A stretch of 64,000 nt of DNA, from NCBI GenBank assembly GCA_963851085.1, contig CAWKNX010000010.1, positions 696,190-760,189 on the forward strand. Reading direction: 5' to 3'. Positions 1 through 9,346 of the stretch are shown one piece after another; the stretch's first letter is position 1; each line of letters opens with the position of its first letter. The translations under genes and the position numbers were made by a program. Below the pieces are notes generated by a model. It searched no databases, was not told the DNA's origin, and saw only the letters and a list, made by a program, of their open reading frames with translations. This stretch comes from DATFVJ01 sp963851085. GTDB taxonomy: Bacteria > Actinomycetota > Actinomycetes > Streptosporangiales > Streptosporangiaceae.

Positions 1-1
1 C

Positions 2-1720
2 ATGGTGTTCGTGCCGCGCCTGCCACTGACCGCGGCGGCACTCGGGATGGCGAGCGGGGCGCCCCGTGCGGTGCCGAGCGACGCAGTGGTCGCCGTCTTC
101 TCCCACATCCTTCCGGCAGACCTCGTGCAGAAAATCGTGCTCCTGTCCGTGTTCACCCTCGCCTGCTCGGGCGCCGCCGCGCTCTTACGCGGTTTCCCGC
201 TGCCGGCCCGGCTTGCTGCTGGAGTCTTCTACACCTGGAACCCGTACGTGGGGGAGCGGCTGATCCTCGGCCAGTGGGCTCTCCTGCTCGGTTACGCGGG
301 GCTACCGTGGGTGGTGGGGGCGATCGCCGCTGGTCTCGGCGGCTGGCGCGGCCTGGCCCGGATGTGCCTGGCGCTGGTTCCGGCCGCGATCGGCGGGTTC
401 TCCGCTATGTGTGTGTCAGGGCTCACCGCCGTGCCCGCCGCTTCCTCGTCACCCGCCCTGGCCCAGTCACGCCCGGCCGGCCGGGCTCGCACCGTCGTGA
501 CGGTGCTGCTGGTGCTCGCCGTGGCCAGCCTGCCATGGCTGGTTCCCGCACTCACCCGCCCTATCCATACGTCGGCGGCGGGGGTCGGCGCGTTCGCGGC
601 ACGCGCGGATACACCATTCGGGTCATTCGGCAGCCTGGTGCTCCTAGGGGGCACCTGGAACGCGCAGACCGTACCCACGGGCTATGGCGGCCGCGCGGCG
701 GCGCTGTGGCTGATCCTGGCCCTGGTGGGCGTCGGCGGCTACATTGCCCGCTGCCGCGGGAATCCACGCTGGCCCGGGCTCGGCATCGCGGCACTGGCCG
801 GGCTTGCCGTCGCGGGCATCGGCGTCACCGCAGCTGGGCGGCAGGCGCTGAGCGGCCTGATCGGGATCTGGCCCGGTTTCGCCGTGCTCCGTGACGGCCA
901 GCAATTCGTGGCGCCACTCGCGCTGGCCGAAGCCACCGGAATCGGCGCCATGGTCGCGTGGGGCGTCAGCGCGCGGCAGCCGTTCAGACCGTCCTGCCCC
1001 GGGGGGGCGACCCCCGCGGGATCCCCCCCGCGCCGATGGTTGCCGCATTCGCGGCAGCCGTTCAGGATCTGTGCTGGCCCCGGGGGGGCGACCCCCCCGG
1101 GATCCCCCCCGCGCCGATGGTTGCCGCATTCGCGGCAGCCGTTCAGGATCACGGGGGAAACCAGCAGCCGCCGCGGGCGCACCGACCTGCCGGGCGCCGT
1201 GGTGGCCATCGCGGCACTTGTGGCGCCGCTCGTGCTGATGCCAGGGCTCGCGTGGGGCGCGGACGGCCGCCTTCGGCCGGTGTCGTACCCGGCGGACTGG
1301 CTGCGGGCGCGCGCGATGATCAATGCGTCGCCTGCGCACGGCAGCGCCCTACTGTTGCCCTGGGCCGCGTACCGCAGGTACACCTGGAACCACGGCGAGG
1401 CGGTGCTCGATCCGTGGCCCAGGCTGCTCGCCCGCACGGTGATCTGGAATGACACGGTGCAGGTGGGAAATCTCGTCGTGCCCGGAGAAGATCCCACCGC
1501 GCGCGGCCTCGGCCACCTGATCACTTCTGGTGCGTCACTGACCGTGCCGCTGGGGGCGGCCGGTGTCAGGTTCGTGATCGTGGACGGCGGTCCGGACGGG
1601 CCCGCCGGCACCGCCGCTGGCCGACCGCAGCCCGCTGGCGCGCTCACCCGGAGGCTCGCCGGCGCGGCGGTCGTCCTAGCCGGGCCAGACGTCGTCGTCT
1701 ACGAACTCAGCGGCGGCTGA
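2..1720 (+). CDS. GT-C-like multi-pass membrane protein, 5' end cut by window
   Basis: The reading frame is open from the window edge, so the first ATG at 2 is probably internal and the N-terminus is missing. The protein is hydrophobic with many predicted membrane spans. It carries a WNPYVGERL..GQWALLLGYAGLPW stretch typical of actinobacterial integral-membrane glycosyltransferase-like proteins of the GT-C type. A soluble C-terminal part follows, with WNHGEAVLDPWPRLL and VRFVIVDGG. Residues about 324-386 (nt 973-1155) are encoded by GC-rich repeat units and do not look like membrane-protein sequence; they separate two hydrophobic parts without breaking the frame. The neighbours (GT2, AftD, GT4) suggest envelope polysaccharide assembly. 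The precise reaction is unknown. It overlaps the convergent DMT gene by 22 bp. Confidence 0.6.
   Translation: MVFVPRLPLTAAALGMASGAPRAVPSDAVVAVFSHILPADLVQKIVLLSVFTLACSGAAALLRGFPLPARLAAGVFYTWNPYVGERLILGQWALLLGYAGLPWVVGAIAAGLGGWRGLARMCLALVPAAIGGFSAMCVSGLTAVPAASSSPALAQSRPAGRARTVVTVLLVLAVASLPWLVPALTRPIHTSAAGVGAFAARADTPFGSFGSLVLLGGTWNAQTVPTGYGGRAAALWLILALVGVGGYIARCRGNPRWPGLGIAALAGLAVAGIGVTAAGRQALSGLIGIWPGFAVLRDGQQFVAPLALAEATGIGAMVAWGVSARQPFRPSCPGGATPAGSPPRRWLPHSRQPFRICAGPGGATPPGSPPRRWLPHSRQPFRITGETSSRRGRTDLPGAVVAIAALVAPLVLMPGLAWGADGRLRPVSYPADWLRARAMINASPAHGSALLLPWAAYRRYTWNHGEAVLDPWPRLLARTVIWNDTVQVGNLVVPGEDPTARGLGHLITSGASLTVPLGAAGVRFVIVDGGPDGPAGTAAGRPQPAGALTRRLAGAAVVLAGPDVVVYELSGG
973..1155. repeat. 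R2 GC-rich repeat, two tandem units inside a coding region
   Basis: The word gcggcagccgttcag occurs at 973, 1051 and 1132. The spacings of 78 and 81 bp are both multiples of three. Each unit also has a C-rich/G-rich self-complementary block (ccccgggggggcgaccccc) and gatggttgccgcattc. The same unit recurs, in reverse orientation, at about 22737-22905, with relatives at 46017-46168, 44826-44905 and 18858-18905. Confidence 0.8.
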
Positions 1721-2793
1721 GCCTGGCGGGTCACGCCGGGGGGCCGGTGCACGGCGGCGGGGGGCCGGTGCACGGCGGCGGCGGGCCGGTGCACGGGGGC
1801 GGCGGGCCGGTGCGCGGCGGCGGGACTCACCTTGAGCGCGTCCAGGGACCCAGCCGTGGCGTGTGCGCCGGGACTGTCCTCGCCCGGTCGCCGGCCTGGC
1901 CGCGTCGCCGTAGCCTGCTGCGGGAGGAGGATGAGCACGGCCCCGGCGACCAGAATGCCGGTGACGCGCAGGGCGAGCTTTACCGGATCGGACGGGAGAT
2001 GCTCGTGGAAGAGCCAGGTTCCCGCCACCATGAAATAAACGCTTCCTGTGATGGTGGATATCGGAACCACAATGGACGCGCGGCAGCGTTGCAGCGCCGT
2101 CTGGAAGAGCCCGAAGGAAATTCCCGTGCAGCCGGCCATCAGGTACAGGTACGGGGAGGACGCGATGGCGATGGAAGCGCCGGTGATCGAGTGGCTGTGG
2201 GCGAGTGTGCCGGACAGATCCTTGATCGCGAGAGCCGCCACCCCATATAGCAGCCCGGTGCCGATCCCATAAGACACGCCGATCACAGGCGCCCGGTGCT
2301 TGCGCGCGGCTGCGCGAAGCGTCTGGCCTCCTACCAGCAGCCCGAGCAGGCAGGAGGGGATGGCCGTTGCCGCCATCAGGGAGCTGCTGACATTGCGGCC
2401 GACTCCGGTGGCGGACCCGCTGTCCGACAGCGCGAGCAGGACGACGGAGCCCGCCATCACGGCCATGCACCACAGTTCCCTGCCGTGCAGGCGCTCCCGC
2501 AGGACCAGGTGGGACAGCACGAGCACGACGACGACGCCGCACGCCAGAACCGGCTGGACGACGGTCACCGGCTCGATCGTCAGCACGACGACCTGGCACG
2601 CCAGGCCGCACAGTGTGATCGCGAATCCCATGAGCCATGCGGGTGCTGTCAGCAGGGTGCTGGCCAGGAAGGGCATCCTGCGCACATCGATGGCAGGAAG
2701 GTGTGCGAGTGCCCGTTTTTCCAGCACGAGCCCGGCGTTATAGGCGGTGGTGGCAACCACCGCCAGGCCGATCCCGGAGACCATCGCCGTCAC
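1699..2793 (-). CDS. DMT-superfamily (EamA-like) transporter with Pro-rich tail
   Basis: The 364-aa protein has about nine to ten hydrophobic segments through residue ~280, arranged as in drug/metabolite-transporter family proteins, and begins MTAMVSGIGLAVVATTAYNA. The substrate cannot be inferred. After the last membrane span comes a low-complexity tail with repeated HRPAAPV/HRPPAAV motifs encoded by a short tandem repeat. The gene lies downstream of the GT2-methyltransferase pair on the same strand with a gap of about 100 bp. Its 3' end overlaps the convergent upstream membrane-protein gene. Confidence 0.75.
   Translation of the reverse strand: MTAMVSGIGLAVVATTAYNAGLVLEKRALAHLPAIDVRRMPFLASTLLTAPAWLMGFAITLCGLACQVVVLTIEPVTVVQPVLACGVVVVLVLSHLVLRERLHGRELWCMAVMAGSVVLLALSDSGSATGVGRNVSSSLMAATAIPSCLLGLLVGGQTLRAAARKHRAPVIGVSYGIGTGLLYGVAALAIKDLSGTLAHSHSITGASIAIASSPYLYLMAGCTGISFGLFQTALQRCRASIVVPISTITGSVYFMVAGTWLFHEHLPSDPVKLALRVTGILVAGAVLILLPQQATATRPGRRPGEDSPGAHATAGSLDALKVSPAAAHRPAAPVHRPAAAVHRPPAAVHRPPGVTRQAQPPLSS
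1738..1825. repeat. Short tandem repeat in the DMT gene 3' end
   Basis: About four copies of a ~21-bp unit (ggggccggtgcacggcggc) encode the Pro/Ala/His/Arg repeats of the transporter tail. Confidence 0.8.
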
Positions 2794-2890
2794 GGCGACC
2801 CGCAGTTCCCGCGCCCGCGGGCGGGCGGCGGCGCGCCGACGCCCAGCTCAGCCGTCGTCACGGTTGACGACCAGCCCGAACGTATGCTGC

Positions 2891-3709
2891 TCACGGGTGG
2901 ACGTCGATATCTGGGGGTGCGGGAGGCGCCGCGATGAAGTGGGTGGCCATCTGCCAGTGGCCGCCGTATCCCGGGTGCCGCTCGGTCGCGGTGAGCCGCG
3001 CACCCAGCGGTTCCATGATGCCGCGGACCGAAGCCGCCGTGAGCGTGTGCATCCGCATCGGTGCCGGGTAGCCGCAGACCGACAACTGCGCCCACGCGAT
3101 GAGGCGCCGCGGCGCATACGCGTAGACGATGCCGCGCGGTGTGCGCAGGTGCGCAACGGGCACCAGCAGCGCGATCACACCGCCCGGCCGCACGATCCTG
3201 GCGAACTCGGCAAGATAGGTGGCGGTAAGCGCGGGCGGCAGGTGCTGGAGGACGAGGCTCGAGTAGACCAGGTCGACGGAGGAATCGGCGAACTGGCGCA
3301 GATCCGGCGAGTCGTTGTGCACGAAGGTCGCCCGCTCGCCCGCGGGGCTGTGCCGCCGGGCTTCGGCCAGCATCGGCAGCGAGATGTCAACACCCGTTAC
3401 CGCGGTGAAGTGGTCGGCAAGAGCGGCCGTGAGACGGCCGACACCGCAGCCGAAGTCGAGAGCGTGCTCGCGCCGCCGACACATACCGAGCCGGTCCAGG
3501 CTGGCCAGGGCGTCGGCGATTTCGCCGCGGCCCGTGGCGAACAGCTCCGCAGGATCCCACCGGCCGCCTTTGCGTGAGCCGTCGACGCATACGGCCCACA
3601 ATGGATCAGCTTTGCCGAGCTTCGTCCAATTCCGCCTGACTTCATCGAGGCTGGCCCGCGCTTTCGCGCTACCGGGGTTCGCCGAGGCTCGCCGCTGAAG
3701 TCCCATCAT
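2891..3709 (-). CDS. SAM-dependent class I methyltransferase
   Basis: The 272-aa protein starts MMGLQRRASANPGSAKARAS. The ATG shares one base with the TGA of the upstream GT2 gene (TGATG), which indicates translational coupling and fixes the start; the open frame upstream of it is a shadow. The SAM-binding motif I is ALDFGCGVGRLTAAL. Motif II is VTGVDIS, followed by SSVDLVYSSLVLQHL and ARIVRPGG, as in Methyltransf_11/25 proteins. The acceptor is unknown. Coupling to a GT2 suggests methylation of a glycan, a lipid-linked sugar or an envelope lipid. Confidence 0.8.
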   Translation of the reverse strand: MMGLQRRASANPGSAKARASLDEVRRNWTKLGKADPLWAVCVDGSRKGGRWDPAELFATGRGEIADALASLDRLGMCRRREHALDFGCGVGRLTAALADHFTAVTGVDISLPMLAEARRHSPAGERATFVHNDSPDLRQFADSSVDLVYSSLVLQHLPPALTATYLAEFARIVRPGGVIALLVPVAHLRTPRGIVYAYAPRRLIAWAQLSVCGYPAPMRMHTLTAASVRGIMEPLGARLTATERHPGYGGHWQMATHFIAAPPAPPDIDVHP

Positions 3710-4590
3710 CACTGCGACGCTACTGCCATTGAGCCGGACTCGATTACAGGAGCAGGCGATGTGCTGGCGCTGTCGCCGGCGCGCGGCAGCGGGATGTGCG
3801 GGGGCAGGTGGCTCTCGTTGTGGTTTTGGCTGTCCCTGCGTTTGAGGCTCAGCCAGATCGACGCGATCTCGCGCAGCGCCTGCGCGCCATGTCGTTGCAC
3901 CGAGAATGTCGACCCGGGGACATCGCGCCAGGTCACTGGGATTTCCGTCACCTTGGCACCAAGCTGGACGCATCTGGCGATCAGTTCGACGTCGAAGGCG
4001 AATCCGGTCGCTCGCAGCCGCACCGCCGCCGCGCGGCCGAGCGGGCCCGAGAAGAACTTGAAGCCACACTGGGTATCTGTCGCGCCTTCGACGATCCTGC
4101 GCGCGAGGCCACGGAACATGGCGGCGCCGGCGGTCCGAACTAAGTTGTGCCTGGCCTCTACCGTCGACCGGCGGTGTGCTCGTGAGCCGATGATTGCCCG
4201 GTGGCCGGCCGCGAGCAGGCTGATGGCCAGGTCCATCGCGGACAGGTCGGTCGCCATATCCGCGTCGCAGAACCCGACGTAGGGCGCCCGGGTGGCGAGC
4301 AGTCCAGCCCGCACGGCCGCGCCCTTGCCACGCTGCGCACAGTGCAGCAGCCGGACAGGAACAAGGCCGCCGGGCCAGTTGCGCACGATGTCGGGGGTCT
4401 CGTCGGTGCTGGCGTTGTCCACCACCAGAACCGCTGCGCGCAGCGGCAGGAGTGCCACTTTCTCGGTCAGCAGGCTGAGCCCGCGGGGAAGCCGGTTGGC
4501 CTCATTATGAGCTGGGACGACGATCTCGAGCAGCACCGGGAGGTCCTGCGGGGCCTCGTCCTCATTTCCCGGCACCGGACACGGCAGCAC
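3709..4590 (-). CDS. GT2 family glycosyltransferase (dolichyl-P-glucose synthase-like)
   Basis: The 293-aa protein has a GT-A fold. The N-terminal motif is LEIVVPAHNEANRLPRGL, followed by VLVVDNASTDETPDIV. The metal-binding DxD-like site is GFCDADMATDL. DTQCGFKFF and GFAFDVELIARC are typical of the Alg5/polyprenyl-phosphate glucosyltransferase group. No C-terminal membrane span is evident. It probably makes a polyprenyl-phosphate sugar donor for GT-C enzymes such as the neighbouring AftD. The GTG start lies 15 nt after the DUF2613 stop, so the two genes look cotranscribed. Confidence 0.85.
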   Translation of the reverse strand: MLPCPVPGNEDEAPQDLPVLLEIVVPAHNEANRLPRGLSLLTEKVALLPLRAAVLVVDNASTDETPDIVRNWPGGLVPVRLLHCAQRGKGAAVRAGLLATRAPYVGFCDADMATDLSAMDLAISLLAAGHRAIIGSRAHRRSTVEARHNLVRTAGAAMFRGLARRIVEGATDTQCGFKFFSGPLGRAAAVRLRATGFAFDVELIARCVQLGAKVTEIPVTWRDVPGSTFSVQRHGAQALREIASIWLSLKRRDSQNHNESHLPPHIPLPRAGDSASTSPAPVIESGSMAVASQ

Positions 4591-4605
4591 GCCGCCTGGC
4601 CCGGT

Positions 4606-4740
4606 TTAGCGCGAGCCGTAGTTGTACAGCGGCTGGTTGACGGGCGTAGACGCCCCATTGCCGACCACATTGAAGACCAGGACAGACCCCCCGGCTGCGA
4701 GCACCGCGCCGATCGCGATAGCAACAAGCAAGCGAATCAC
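4606..4740 (-). CDS. DUF2613-type small membrane/secreted protein (Rv0236A-like)
   Basis: This 44-aa ORF has a GTG start 5 nt after a strong aaggagg ribosome-binding site. It reads VIRLLVAIAIGAVLAAGG..., one hydrophobic helix, and a short polar tail ending QPLYNYGSR. In mycobacteria a small DUF2613 protein (Rv0236A) sits beside aftD. Here it likewise lies directly downstream of AftD on the same strand, ahead of the GT2. The function is unknown; association with the AftD complex is an inference from conserved position. Confidence 0.8.
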   Translation of the reverse strand: MIRLLVAIAIGAVLAAGGSVLVFNVVGNGASTPVNQPLYNYGSR

Positions 4741-5002
4741 TGCATCCTCCTTCGGCGGCACGAGCTGTCGGGCATGCAAAGACTCAAGCCGCAGCGTCTC
4801 AGCGGATGGGCAGGCATCACGCTAGGACGTGATATCAGCGACAGACTAGATCGGTGGCACAAAAAAATCTCCGACCATTACTTAAAAGTAGCAAAATATG
4901 ACTTATTGTAATTACCTCAATACGTTTCGTAACGACGGCGGTGAGGCTCAAAGCCGGGATGCACGCCAGGATCGCGCTACAGCCGGCGATGCAGGCGGCT
5001 CG
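4741..5002. other. Intergenic region with an AT-rich patch
   Basis: About 260 bp between the AftD stop and the DUF2613 gene. 4,850-4,925 is markedly AT-rich for this genome (runs of A, ttacttaaaagtagcaaaat). It may hold a promoter for the DUF2613-GT2-methyltransferase set; no clear -35/-10 pair could be assigned. Confidence 0.4.
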
Positions 5003-8000
5003 TCAGCGCCAGACACCGGCATTCGCGTCGCGTGGAAAGTCTCCCCAGGCAAGATCGGCAATGAGCCGTGCGATGATCAGCACACAGAGCACTTGCGGGA
5101 TCGTGCTCGCCACCAGATTCAGCCCCGGGCCCTGGTACGCGGCCATGCGCAGGCGTTCCCCGACCCCGGAGCACGCGGACGCCGTCACCATGAGCGCGCA
5201 GATGGGCAAGGGCCCAGAGATCCGCCGGACCAGCGGCAACCTCGGCCCGCGGCCCAGCGTCACGAGGAAGCACACCGTCGCAACAGGCAGGATGATCGCG
5301 CCGGGGTACCCGGCTGTCCACACTCCGGCGACTGCGCTGAGCGGCACCGCCCAGAGCAGGCGGACGACGAGTGCGCGAGTGCCGGGCGCGGCCGGGGGAG
5401 GCGCTGGGAGCGGTACCAGCGGTTCCGGGCGGGCGAGCCCGAACGCCAGCAGCAAGAGCACCCCGAGCGCCGTGAACCCGGCGAACAGCGCGAGGCGGTA
5501 GGTGGAATCTGGTGCGTACGTCACGTGGACCTCGGCATAGGTTCCCGCCGGGACGATCCACGCTTGCTTCCAGCCGTCGATCCGCACGGGCCGCAGCACC
5601 GCCCGGCCGATGCGCGCCTGCCAGCCGGCGTTGAAATTCTCGTTCACCTCGAGATAGGACTGCTTGCTCGCAGCAACAAGGAGAATCCGGTCCGACGTGG
5701 TCCAGCGCTCGACGCTGACCGCGGCGTCGTACCCCGTCCCCGGACGGTACGCCGCGGGCCTGGCTACGGCGGCTTGCCGGCCTGGCCGTGCCACGGCGGA
5801 TTGCGGTTGGGCCTGCTGCGCTGCCGCGGGGCGCTGGCCTGCCCGCGCCTCGGCCGCTAGCGACTGCGATCCGACCCGATCGACGACGACGGTGTCCACC
5901 TGGAACGCGTCACTGCCGGCGTCGGCGACGCCGTTGGTGCCCTGAGCGACGGTGACAGGCCCACACACGGCGAAGCTCATCGGCTGGCCGGTGAGGAGCT
6001 GTGAAAAGGTGCCCGACACCCTCGTGGCCAGCAATGAACCGTTGAGCCGGATCGCGGGCCCCAGGCCGCAGGGCAGAGTGAACGCGGCCTGCGCGGGATC
6101 GCCGAGCGGGCGGACACCCGGGACGGTCACATCGGTGATCTGGAGCGGTGTCTCAAGCGGGGAGAACGTCAGCGTGATCCGGCTGGTCCGCATGGCGGGA
6201 AACGTGAGCTCTGCCGTGGCGCCGGTGATCCACCCGCCGCCGAGCTGGCGCGGCGACGAACCTCTGACCTGGACCTGGACCGGGCCGTCCGCGGCAGGAG
6301 GCCGGGTGATCGTGATCTCACTGAACCTGCGCGGGCGGGCCCAGGAGATCTTCAGCGACGGGTTCCTGTCGCCCGGTGCGGCAATCCAGGTTGTCGCTGG
6401 GTCACCGTCGAACGCGGCGAGCGGAAGCTGCTGCGGCGCGGTCATCCAGGACGAACTGGCCGTGACCGTGGGCGCGCGGGAAACGCGCGCGTATGCCTGA
6501 AGCTGAGCCGGGCCGGTCAGGGTGGCGCTTCCGTACACCTGCGCTTGGTGTGGCGCAGTGACAGTGAAGCTGTGGTCGAAGCCGAACTGTTCCTCTACGG
6601 GCCTGGCGAGCTGTGGCGAGCAGACCCAGCGCAGCGGCGTGGGCATGCAGTCCGGGGCCGGAATTTCGGAGCGGGTCATCACGACCGTCGTCGGATCCTG
6701 GCCGCTGGGCGTCGTTACGTGCGGAAGCTGAATCGTGCGGCGCTGGGAGATTCCCTGAATGGAGATCTCCGAGATCGATACCTGGGCGCCCAGCCTCGGA
6801 TGCGGGGCGTACGCCAAGCCGGCGATACGGATCCGCAGCCAGGTTGTGGGCCGGTCAGGCACCCGCAGCACCTGCGGCGAGTCGTTTTGCTCGACCGGCT
6901 GGACGATCTGCCCCGCGGCGGTCTGCACCGCGACCTTGGTCACAGGTGGCCCGATCGCGCTGTCGGTGACGAACCTGACTTTGATCGTCGGAGTGATCAC
7001 AGGATGCTGGAAGGCGACCTGGATCCACTGCCCGACCGGGCCGTCCCAGCTACCTGATTCCCACGCCGTGCGGGTGTCGTGATCGAGCGCCGCGTACGGC
7101 AGGTAGCCGGTCGCCTCCTGCACGGGGATCGCGCCGATGTCCGAGGCTGAGGAGGACGCCGTCACATTCTTGACGCCCTGGTATGCGGCGACGGTCATAT
7201 AACGCTGCCACCCGGGCTCGAGGTAGTCATCGGCCCCGAGGAACGTGCTGGCGGGCTCATCAGCGGTCAGCGTGGGCGAACGGGCGGTACGCGGTTCGCC
7301 GAATTCAACGACGCGGCGGCGCAGCCCATCCGAGACAACTGACTGGCTGGCGGGAATGGAGCCCCCATCGGAGTTCAGCAGGACAGGCCGGCCCGCGAGC
7401 ACGCCCTCGTCGGCGAGCGTCAGGAGCGTTTCCGGGGCTCCGTAGACGCGCAGCGTCTGGCTCGCGGGCTGTACCGCCGCGACGTCCTGGGCGCCAGAGA
7501 CCTGGTAGACGAGCAATGGCCGGTAGAACGGGTCGAATGCCGTTGTCGCATCGTCCGGCTCGAGTGATCCGGCGAACGGGTGGGCGGCGTCCCAGAACTC
7601 GGCCGCCAGGTGCAGCCCCGGTGAGAAGTTGATTGCCTGAAGCACGCGGGACGGCCAGGCGCCCGAAAGGTCGGACCGGATGAGGTCGTTGCGCACGAGG
7701 ATGTACCGCACGCCCATCTGGGCCAGCAATGGTGCCAGGCCAGGGGACCCTTCACCGTCGGTGAGCCGCGTGTCGATGGCGTCGAGCAGCCGGGTCAGGC
7801 CGACAGAGCCCTGCGGCACGACCGAGCGGGCGGCCCAGCGTGCGGTGGACAGCGGCTGCATCACGTCGTCGAGTGGCCGTCCCCATACGTACTCGCCGAA
7901 CCGTGCCCCAGGGACCTCAAGTACCGCCTGATTGCCCGCATGCTCGTTCAGCCAGTGGGTCGCGTCCAGCCAGTACTGCGGGATCTGCTGGAAGTCCCCC

Positions 8001-9346
8001 GAGGAGGAGAGCCCATTGCTGAAGGCCGGCAAGGCCACGCCCGCTATCGCGGCCATGGTGAGCGCGCTGATGGTGATCCTGAGCCGCGGGAATCGAAGCG
8101 GCGCGAGAATGTGGGCGAGCCCGACCGCGATCGGGAGCCGGACCAGCGGATCGAATTTCCGCACGTTGCGCATTGGCGCCAGCGGGCCGTCGATGATGTG
8201 GCGGATCGGCTCGGCCAGCGGGTTGCCCAGGCTGCTCACATAACCAGCGGTGATGATGAGCAAGCCGAGCAGCAAGCGTCCCGAGCAGGAACCTGCGCTC
8301 GGGCAGGCTTCGGCGGGCGAGGCCCGCCAGGCCAAGACCCGCGACGAGGCCGGTAAGCACGACCAGGGTGAATCTCGACCGTGAGCCGCGTAACCCACCG
8401 GCCACCATGGCTGGCCGTCCGACGATGAGGTAGTTGACCCAGTCCTCAGTGCCACGGAACGTGTTGGTCAGGCTCGTCACCGCGGTGGTGATGGAGGCAC
8501 TTTCCGTGTACGGCAGGAACGAGAAGCCGTATCTACCCGAGCAGGGCCAGCGGCGACCACCCACCAGAGCGTGGCCGCCGTGACCGCCAGCGCCCACCAG
8601 CCGAGGATCCGCCAGCGCCGCACGGACGTGCGGGCACACAGTATGTAGATCAGTGGCGGGATCAGGACGGCGAAAGTCGCCGTGGCGTTCAGGCCGCTGG
8701 CCAGGGCCACGGCGACCCCGGACCGCAAGGCGGCCCGCACCCGGCTTCCCCCGTGCGCGGCCGTTATGAGCGGTAGCAGGATCCACGGCAGCATCGCCGC
8801 GGGCAGGAACTCAGATGAGAGCTGGCCAAGGAGGCCGAGCCCGCGTGGACACATCGCGTATCCGAGGCCAGCGACGATCTGTGTCATCGGGGTGCCTACG
8901 CCGAGGCGGGCGGCTACCCTCGTCGTGCCGGTAAAAGCGGCGATGAGAACAGCTGCCAGCCAAAGCCGCTGGATCACCCATGGCTGCATCCCGGCCAGGT
9001 GCCCGAGCCAGAAGAATGGCCCCATCGGGAAGAAATAGCCTGCCGCCTGATCCTGGAGCTGGCCAAACTGGGCCGGGTCCCACAGGTGCAGCCCCCTGCT
9101 GAGGAACCCGCCCGGGTTGATCGCCATGTCCAGCTTGGTATCGGCGATGATCTTGCCCGGCCTGGTGACGAAGGCAAGCATGGTAAGCAGAAGGCAGCAT
9201 ACGACTATCCAGATGGCACGCCGCAGGCGCTCGTCCAGCCCGCTCGGCCGTCCAGGCGGCCCGTCCTCGGGCTCGAGGAGCCATTGGGTTAACGGCCGGA
9301 TCGTACCGCCCAGGCCCTTGGTGGCTAGCCCGGTCACCGAGGCCAC
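5003..9346 (-). CDS. aftD: Alpha-(1->3)-arabinofuranosyltransferase AftD (two frameshifts)
   Basis: About 1,447 codons, close to the ~1,400 aa of mycobacterial AftD. The N-terminal GT-C half has the loop IIADTKLDMAINPGGFL..LWDP and GYFFPMGPFFWLGH, with the presumptive catalytic Asp. The long extracytoplasmic part holds discoidin/CBM-like segments (TASSSWM..LAAFDGDPATTWIA). Three C-terminal membrane spans follow. AftD adds arabinofuranose branches in arabinogalactan/lipoarabinomannan from decaprenyl-phosphoryl arabinose. The frame breaks near 8,545 (one extra base; the correct reading gives ALLGRYGFSFLPYTESAS) and near 8,275. Flanking protein sequence is continuous, so sequencing error is likelier than decay. 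The GTG start overlaps the GT4 stop by 13 nt. Confidence 0.88.

Noticed and set aside
739..1647. Minus-strand ORF with repeated NGCRECGNH motif, Cys-rich and zinc-finger-like
   Set aside because: It is the antisense reading of the R2 repeat and of the membrane-protein gene, with no initiation signal.
8260..8560. Programmed frameshifting in AftD
   Set aside because: No slippery site plus structure is evident, and similar single-base errors occur at other places in the window.
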